The translations under genes were made by a program, and so were the position numbers. From an uncultured Sulfurimonas sp. (GTDB lineage: Bacteria; Campylobacterota; Campylobacteria; Campylobacterales; Sulfurimonadaceae): 17,963 nt of DNA. Below the pieces are notes generated by a model. That model was not told the origin of the DNA and searched no databases. It worked only from the letters and a program-made list of their open reading frames with translations. Below, piece after piece: positions 14,098-17,963 of the stretch (positions within the stretch are counted from its first letter, which is position 1; every line of letters starts with the position of its first letter). The stretch covers positions 1-17,963 of the forward strand of contig CALDOC010000379.1 in assembly GCA_937914675.1 (NCBI GenBank). The letters are read 5' to 3'.

Positions 14098-15097
14098 GGT
14101 TTAAAAGCTCCTTTGCTTTGGCGACAATCCGTTCATAATCAATCTCTTTAATCGAAAAGTCGTTTTTATCTATCTTCATTATGTTTACATGAGAGGGTGA
14201 TTTAATGCCTACGTTGATAGGCGTTTCGTAAATCATTCTCGCTGTCGTTGGACCGAGTAACGTAATGGATGGAATATTTTGAGCCCATGCCATATGCGTT
14301 GGGCCAGTGTCGTTTCCTATGGTTAAATCCATGGCGGATATGAAAGAGACAAGTTCATGAAGCTCTAATTTTGGGGCTAGGGTGGCGAAACTTGTATTAT
14401 CGCAAATCCATTGCGCGTCTACTCTCTCTTTTTCGTTCCCCCAAATTATATAACACTGTTCACCCAACTCTTCACAAACTTTAGACACCAATTCTTTAGG
14501 ATAGATTTTAGATTCCCAGGACGCTCCTATGACAAAGGCGACGTTTTTCTTATCACTTCGGAGCGCAAAGTTGGTAATGACTTTAAATATGGGCTCTTTG
14601 CTTAAAATCATCTCATCGCTAATGTCAAATCCTAAAGCGTCTGCAACTAAAAAACAGTTCCTCTTTACAACGCTTGTTTGATAAGAGACGTTTGAACTAG
14701 ATTTATACAATAGCGAGGCTAAAGATTCCCTCGTTGAATTTTTGTCAAAACCATGAGTGTTGGAACCTAAAATACGAGATACGATAGCGGACTTTAAAAG
14801 ACCCTGCATATCTATGATCATGTCGTATTCACCAAGAGAACGTAGCTTATAAAAGTTCTCTTTTAAGAGGGTAAAGCTTTTTTCTTTTTTTAATTTTTTA
14901 AGATTAATCGTGTGAACGGAGTTAATACATGAGTGATTCTCTAAAAGAGGGGCAAACGCTTCTTCGCTCAACCAATCGATTTTGACGTCGGGAAACTTGG
15001 CATGTATAAATTGTAAAACTACTGAACTATTGACAATGTCTCCAAGAGCGGACAGTCTAACGATGGCTATTTTTTGAATATTTTGTTTTTGTAACAT
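14087..15097 (-). CDS. waaC: Lipopolysaccharide heptosyltransferase I
   Basis: 336 residues, normal for a GT9-family heptosyltransferase. WaaC adds the first heptose to Kdo of the LPS inner core. IAIVRLSALGDIVNSSVVLQFI at the N-terminus, DMIIDMQGLLKSAIVSRIL, HGFDKNSTRESLASLLY and AMDLTIGNDTGPTHMAWAQNIPSITLLGPT at the C-terminal half are family hallmarks; the last is the ADP-heptose-binding segment. The start has only a weak GATAAG-like ribosome binding site and lies 5 bases past the gene upstream. It overlaps lpxL by 11 bases. Its place at the end of the five-gene unit suggests common transcription with the two coiled-coil proteins. Confidence 0.92.
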   Translation of the reverse strand: MLQKQNIQKIAIVRLSALGDIVNSSVVLQFIHAKFPDVKIDWLSEEAFAPLLENHSCINSVHTINLKKLKKEKSFTLLKENFYKLRSLGEYDMIIDMQGLLKSAIVSRILGSNTHGFDKNSTRESLASLLYKSSSNVSYQTSVVKRNCFLVADALGFDISDEMILSKEPIFKVITNFALRSDKKNVAFVIGASWESKIYPKELVSKVCEELGEQCYIIWGNEKERVDAQWICDNTSFATLAPKLELHELVSFISAMDLTIGNDTGPTHMAWAQNIPSITLLGPTTARMIYETPINVGIKSPSHVNIMKIDKNDFSIKEIDYERIVAKAKELLNHGL

Positions 15098-15102
15098 CTT
15101 AT

Positions 15103-15927
15103 CTACTTTCGCTCATGTTTTGCTAGTTCGCATTGTAAACTTTCAACGTACTCGTTAAGATTTTGTACTTCTAGCTCTTGCGCTTTTGTCAACGCTATTT
15201 GAGAATTTCTGCTCATCTCCAACGCTTCCGTCAGCTCTTTAATTTCCACTTTTAATTTTTCATTTTTATATGAAAGAGCGCTGTTCTGAGTTTCAAGTTC
15301 ATTGCCGTATTGTGAAACGCTATCTTTACTCAATTGCATTTCCAATAGGAGGGAGCCTATCTGTTGAGCTAGTTTTTTATTTTGCTTCTCGAGTTCGCCA
15401 ACAAGCGGAAACTTCTCTATGCTAGGATGATTCTTGCTTTGAAATAAAAGATAGCCTAAAAAGAGGCTGACCAAGAAGAAAAAGAGGACAAAAACTATCA
15501 TGAGGGTAGTTATAAATGGATTTTTATGTACAACTCTGTCTGTATAAATAATTTTTGCGCCGCTATGCTCAGGAGCTTCTTGTCTCATACTCTTTTTGTT
15601 CCGTGAAATCATAGAAAGATATAATGTTTTTAGCTTGCTGATTTGTTTATCAGAGAGTTTCTTGTTGTTCTCGTGTAGCGTTGAAAAAGTTTTAAGCGTT
15701 TGAGTTTTTAGATTTTCTAGCGAATCCGTTGACTTGGCGTCTATGGATGTTGAAGTCACTATCTTATCGTGAGTGGACATAATTAAATAATAAAGGGAAA
15801 TTCTTTCTTCAGCGCTTAAACTCGAAGAAATATTGTCAATTTCAGAGTTTAAATATTTGTAATTTTGCTCAAGTTCAACGCTCAAGAGCGACATAGTGAA
15901 TAGTAAAAATGTTAAAATTATTTTCAT
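15103..15927 (-). CDS. Membrane coiled-coil protein, paralog A of a tandem pair, function unknown
   Basis: 274 residues, no family recognised. Signal peptide or first membrane helix at 1-16, a helical ~110-residue region, a strong transmembrane helix at about 137-162, then a long coiled coil (~172-272) rich in Glu, Lys, Gln and Leu. If the leader is cleaved, the first region lies in the periplasm and the coil in the cytoplasm, the plan of a membrane sensor without a known output domain. It shares with the gene upstream the block LNSEID.ISS.LS.EE.ISLYYL.MSTHDKIV (26-57), FPLV.ELE..N.KLAQQ just past the membrane helix, and E.E.QNLN.YV..L near the end. A near-identical 38-base stretch spans both starts. 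The spacing of 23 bases upstream and 5 bases to waaC argues for one transcript. Confidence 0.75.
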   Translation of the reverse strand: MKIILTFLLFTMSLLSVELEQNYKYLNSEIDNISSSLSAEERISLYYLIMSTHDKIVTSTSIDAKSTDSLENLKTQTLKTFSTLHENNKKLSDKQISKLKTLYLSMISRNKKSMRQEAPEHSGAKIIYTDRVVHKNPFITTLMIVFVLFFFLVSLFLGYLLFQSKNHPSIEKFPLVGELEKQNKKLAQQIGSLLLEMQLSKDSVSQYGNELETQNSALSYKNEKLKVEIKELTEALEMSRNSQIALTKAQELEVQNLNEYVESLQCELAKHERK

Positions 15928-15948
15928 AAGCTTATTTTAGCGCTATTT
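15911..15948 (-). repeat. Direct repeat copy 1, start region of paralog A
   Basis: 38 bases covering the first codons of paralog A and nearly all of the spacer before it. They match 16765-16802 at 37 of 38 positions (the difference is C at 15931 versus T at 16785), with an offset of 854 bases. It includes AGCGCT, a 6-base palindrome, in the untranslated part. Confidence 0.9.
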
Positions 15949-15950
15949 TT

Positions 15951-16781
15951 TTAATTATTTGTTTGTTTTGTAGTATGATGAAGATAAACATGATGATTGG
16001 CGCTCTCTTCTTTTGTAAGTGCAAGTTTTAACGTATGAACGTATTTATTTAGGTTCTGTATCTCTTTCTCTTGGGTGGTAATAAATTTTTCATGTGAAAA
16101 ATACACAGTGTCTAAATCTTTTACAAGCTCTCCTATTTTTGTTCTTAGCGTCTTATTGTCTTCTAAAAGAGAACTTTTTTCCTTTTTGATGACATTATCA
16201 TGTTTTGCGATGTTTTCTTCTATAATTCTGGCGTTTGATTTAAGTAAATTATTTTGTTGCGCTAGCTTGGCGTTTTTTTGCTCCAACTCTCTAACAAGTG
16301 GAAATTGTTCAGCGGTAGTCTGGTTTTTAATTTTATATAGTTGTTGTAATAAATAAAAACTGATGAATATAAGCATAAGTATAACAATAATCATGAAATA
16401 CGTTAATGAGCGACCCTTTTCATAGAGAGTGTCTTTACGAATATCTTTTCTGATTTGGTTCGTCATAACGGTATAAAGAGTTTTTAGCTTCTCTATCTGT
16501 TCACTCGTGATTTGCTTGTTGCCGTTTTGCAATCTTGACAAGACCCCTATGGTTTGTATCTTCACTTTATTGAATGAATCGCTTTCAACCTTCTCTTGAC
16601 TCGCTCCATTAACGATTTTATCATGAGTCGACATCACAAGATAGTAAAGAGATATTTTTTCTTCAACCGAAAGAGTGGAAGAAATTTTATCAATTTCCGA
16701 GTTGAGCCGCTCATAAGCGTTTTCTAAATCGCCGCTAAAAAGAAATGCGGTTAATGACAAAAGCGTTAAAATTATTTTCAT
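15951..16781 (-). CDS. Membrane coiled-coil protein, paralog B of a tandem pair, function unknown
   Basis: 276 residues, same plan as paralog A: signal peptide or membrane helix 1-16, helical region with LNSEIDKISSTLSVEEKIS and LVMSTHDKIV at 26-57, transmembrane helix at about 126-146, then a coiled coil from ~158 to 258. Its last ~18 residues (HHVYLHHTTKQTNN) are His/Thr/Asn-rich and absent from paralog A. The middle of the two proteins has drifted much more than the blocks around the first helices and the membrane-proximal FPLV.ELE segment, which suggests those are the working parts. The ribosome binding site is poor (AATAAG-like). Likely made by a local tandem duplication. Confidence 0.75.
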   Translation of the reverse strand: MKIILTLLSLTAFLFSGDLENAYERLNSEIDKISSTLSVEEKISLYYLVMSTHDKIVNGASQEKVESDSFNKVKIQTIGVLSRLQNGNKQITSEQIEKLKTLYTVMTNQIRKDIRKDTLYEKGRSLTYFMIIVILMLIFISFYLLQQLYKIKNQTTAEQFPLVRELEQKNAKLAQQNNLLKSNARIIEENIAKHDNVIKKEKSSLLEDNKTLRTKIGELVKDLDTVYFSHEKFITTQEKEIQNLNKYVHTLKLALTKEESANHHVYLHHTTKQTNN

Positions 16782-16802
16782 AAGTTTATTTTAGCGCTAT
16801 TT
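16765..16802 (-). repeat. Direct repeat copy 2, start region of paralog B
   Basis: Partner of 15911-15948. It spans the first codons of paralog B and most of the 26-base spacer to the upstream gene. The spacer is as well kept as the codons, which suggests either a recent duplication or conversion, or a needed regulatory or ribosome-loading signal. Confidence 0.9.
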
Positions 16803-16807
16803 CTATT

Positions 16808-17359
16808 TTAGGCGTAAAGATTCTTATTAAAGTTGTCAAATTCTTTTAACGTTTTCTCTAATAATTTCTGAGTATCTTCAAAAATTTTCTTTACAACGTC
16901 TTCAATACTCGTTTCTTTTGGCGCTTGTACTTCTTGAAGAGCCTTGTCAAACATCTTGACTATATTTGTTTTAATCGCGTTTTTACCGTCTTCATCCCTC
17001 TCTTTGTTTGGATTAAAGATAGAGGCTATTTGGCGCGCTAGTTGAGTCACGGGAGATTTGGGAAAGTCTTGGCTCAACTCTTTTAAAAACGAATCTATAA
17101 AAGGTTGCGCGGTTTTCATAAACTCGTCTATCTCTTTTTGATCTTGCTCGTCAATTCCATTGCTTTTTATAGAAAACTGAAATGATTGTTGCGAAGCAAA
17201 ACTCATTTCAGTTTTTGATCCATCATCAGTCTCTCGACGACGAAAAGAAGCGGAATTTTCATTTGAAAAATCCATCTTTATAACATCTCCACTAGATGTT
17301 TTCATCGCAATATTTAAGTCGTGGGCCCTATAAGCGTCAACTCCGTACGAAGTGTTCAT
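16808..17359 (-). CDS. Hypothetical protein, first gene of the five-gene unit, likely sigma-28 dependent
   Basis: 183 residues from the ATG at 17359, chosen because AAAGGA stands 6 bases upstream. A longer frame opens with TTG at 17398, but that has no ribosome binding site and lies upstream of the predicted transcription start. No signal peptide or membrane helix. Residues 1-70 (SYGVDAYRAHDLNIAMKTSSGDVIKMDFS..., then SFASQQSFQFSIKSNGID) look like beta strands; 70-183 is helical and charged, with EIDEFMKTAQPFIDSFLKEL and a Lys/Glu-rich end. I recognise similar hypothetical proteins in this group but no function. It precedes the tandem coiled-coil genes by 26 bases and follows the tmRNA gene. 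The sigma-28-like promoter suggests it is made with late flagellar proteins. Confidence 0.75.
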   Translation of the reverse strand: MNTSYGVDAYRAHDLNIAMKTSSGDVIKMDFSNENSASFRRRETDDGSKTEMSFASQQSFQFSIKSNGIDEQDQKEIDEFMKTAQPFIDSFLKELSQDFPKSPVTQLARQIASIFNPNKERDEDGKNAIKTNIVKMFDKALQEVQAPKETSIEDVVKKIFEDTQKLLEKTLKEFDNFNKNLYA

Positions 17360-17387
17360 GATGCGTCCTTTGCTAACTTTAGCGTGT

Positions 17388-17414
17388 ATATCGGACAAAA
17401 AAAGTAAATATTGA
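17388..17414 (-). promoter_or_regulatory. Sigma-28 (FliA)-like promoter for the 183-aa gene and the unit behind it
   Basis: On the minus strand: TCAA (17414-17411), exactly 15 bases, then TCCGATAT (17395-17388). This contains CGATAT, a perfect fit to the CGATWT -10 described for C. jejuni sigma-28, with a 3-of-4 match to the TAAA -35. The spacer ends in a run of seven T. Predicted start near 17381, giving a leader of about 22 bases that contains the ribosome binding site at 17366-17371. Confidence 0.55.
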
Positions 17415-17458
17415 ATTTGTATGTAATTTTAGCATGGTTGCTTTGAGATTATTTTAGT

Positions 17459-17833
17459 TGGTGGAGACGTGCGGGATCGAACCGCAGTCCTAAAACTAAG
17501 TTTCTGTGACGTCTACATGTTTAGAAAAATTGTTAAAGTTTAATCTTGCTTCACACAATTTGCAAAGCTACGCAAGACGAGCCTCGGGATTCATATTAAG
17601 CTGAGACAGACTTAATGTATATCTACATAAGGGTTATACTTCGAGTCCTATTTATCTAGAGTCCATAGGTGAAGCAGCCCGTCCTCTAAGAGGGGGTAAA
17701 ACTTATGCTACTGCGTAAGCTGGGCGGTAATTTGTGTTGTTTGCGTTTAAGCAATTTTGAGCCGTGTGACGGAAGTGCTCAGTCCGACATGCGATCACAG
17801 ACCATCAGCTCCAGTCGAAGCCAAGTCGTCCCC
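17459..17833 (-). ncRNA. ssrA: Transfer-messenger RNA (tmRNA), one-piece
   Basis: About 375 bases. The 5' end GGGGACGACTTGGCTTCGAC (17833 down) and the 3' end with T-arm GGTTCGATCCC and GTCTCCACCA (down to 17459) are the standard ends. The 7-bp acceptor stem GGGGACG/CGTCTCC includes one G-U pair, and CCA is encoded. The tag frame runs from GCA at 17744 to TAA at 17703 and reads ANNTNYRPAYAVA, an ANN start and an Ala-rich hydrophobic end that proteases recognise. tmRNA with SmpB frees stalled ribosomes and marks the unfinished chain for destruction. No T-rich terminator was seen past the 3' end. Confidence 0.97.
17703..17744 (-). other. tmRNA tag-peptide reading frame (13 codons and stop)
   Basis: Resume codon GCA at 17744-17742; encoded peptide ANNTNYRPAYAVA; stop TAA at 17705-17703. 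The first Ala of the tag is encoded here, after the Ala carried by the tmRNA itself. Confidence 0.9.
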
Positions 17834-17861
17834 AAATATCTCTAATGTTAGAGGGTTTAAA

Positions 17862-17870
17862 ATTATACCA
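17862..17870 (-). promoter_or_regulatory. Extended -10 promoter (TGGTATAAT) for ssrA
   Basis: On the minus strand TGGTATAAT gives a perfect TATAAT with the TG of an extended -10 and no clear -35. The predicted start near 17855 leaves about 20 bases to be trimmed from the tmRNA precursor. That leader holds a CTCTAA/TTAGAG hairpin at 17840-17853. Confidence 0.6.
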
Positions 17871-17913
17871 AAAGTTTAGTTTATGAAAAGTTAAAATTGA
17901 TTTGATATAAAGG

Positions 17914-17963
17914 TGGTGGCCAATCTCGGAATCGAACCAAGGACACAATGATTTTCAGTCATT
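17914..17963 (-). tRNA. tRNA-Phe (anticodon GAA), 3' two-thirds only
   Basis: The gene runs off the window. Visible on the minus strand: anticodon arm AATGA-CTGAAAA-TCATT with anticodon GAA, variable loop GTGTC, T-arm CTTGG-TTCGATT-CCGAG (with one G-U pair), the acceptor strand ATTGGCC, discriminator A and encoded CCA at 17916-17914. It lies 80 bases upstream of ssrA on the same strand. Confidence 0.93.

Noticed and set aside
17360..17398. TTG at 17398 as start of the 183-aa gene
   Set aside because: No ribosome binding site, and it lies upstream of the start predicted from the sigma-28-like site; the ATG at 17359 has AAAGGA at proper spacing.
1..17963. CRISPR array, insertion sequence, prophage or integron
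   Set aside because: No regular direct-repeat array, transposase, integrase or terminal inverted repeats were seen, and no fragment of an integrated element follows the tRNA-Phe or tmRNA gene, which are common insertion targets.

Overview
The window looks like a piece of chromosome from a Campylobacterota (epsilonproteobacterial) species, probably a free-living, Sulfurimonas-like relative. This rests on four things: AT-rich DNA with dense, short-spaced operons; the block exonuclease / small protein / RsmD-type methylase / flgI / one-domain flgJ / flgM / flgN / flgK, which matches the Cj1459-Cj1466 order I recall from Campylobacter jejuni; a waaC-lpxL(htrB) pair as in C. jejuni; and a tmRNA whose 13-residue tag starts ANN, as in that group. 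The species cannot be fixed from sequence alone.

Layout. Bases 1-6047 (+): the 3' end of a DEDDh exonuclease, a small degenerate receiver-like protein, an RsmD-family methylase, then the flagellar genes flgI (P-ring), flgJ-like (rod-binding domain only), flgM (anti-sigma-28), flgN-like (chaperone), flgK (hook-filament junction), and an OppC/DppC-type ABC permease. I see a very good sigma-54 site before flgI and a good sigma-28 site before flgM, which fits the usual hierarchy: middle genes from sigma-54, late genes from sigma-28. A 26-bp perfect palindrome closes this block. Bases 6111-8285 (-): metF-like reductase then serS. Bases 8340-9278 (+): serB and a small unknown gene, divergent from metF across an inverted repeat that carries a TATAAT box on each strand. 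A 19-bp-stem hairpin ends this block and the convergent one. Bases 9305-11610 (-): an OmpA-domain protein with a repeat-type propeller-like N-terminal region, then a small heat-shock protein carrying a signal peptide. Bases 11717-13050 (-): rpsF-ssb-rpsR. Bases 13216-17359 (-): a tightly packed run of five genes (unknown 183-aa protein, two tandem paralogous membrane coiled-coil proteins, waaC, lpxL). Bases 17459-17963 (-): ssrA (tmRNA) and a partial tRNA-Phe.

Most of the window is housekeeping or flagellar. The parts least explained by known biology are the five-gene unit at 13216-17359, which begins at a sigma-28-like promoter and joins two duplicated membrane coiled-coil proteins to lipid A/LPS core enzymes, and the exported small heat-shock protein beside the OmpA-domain protein. 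Two starts were moved downstream from the longest open frame because a strong ribosome binding site lies there: the heat-shock gene (start 9802) and the unknown 183-aa gene (start 17359). No CRISPR array, insertion sequence, phage gene or plasmid origin was seen, and no gene-free stretch exceeds 300 bases.
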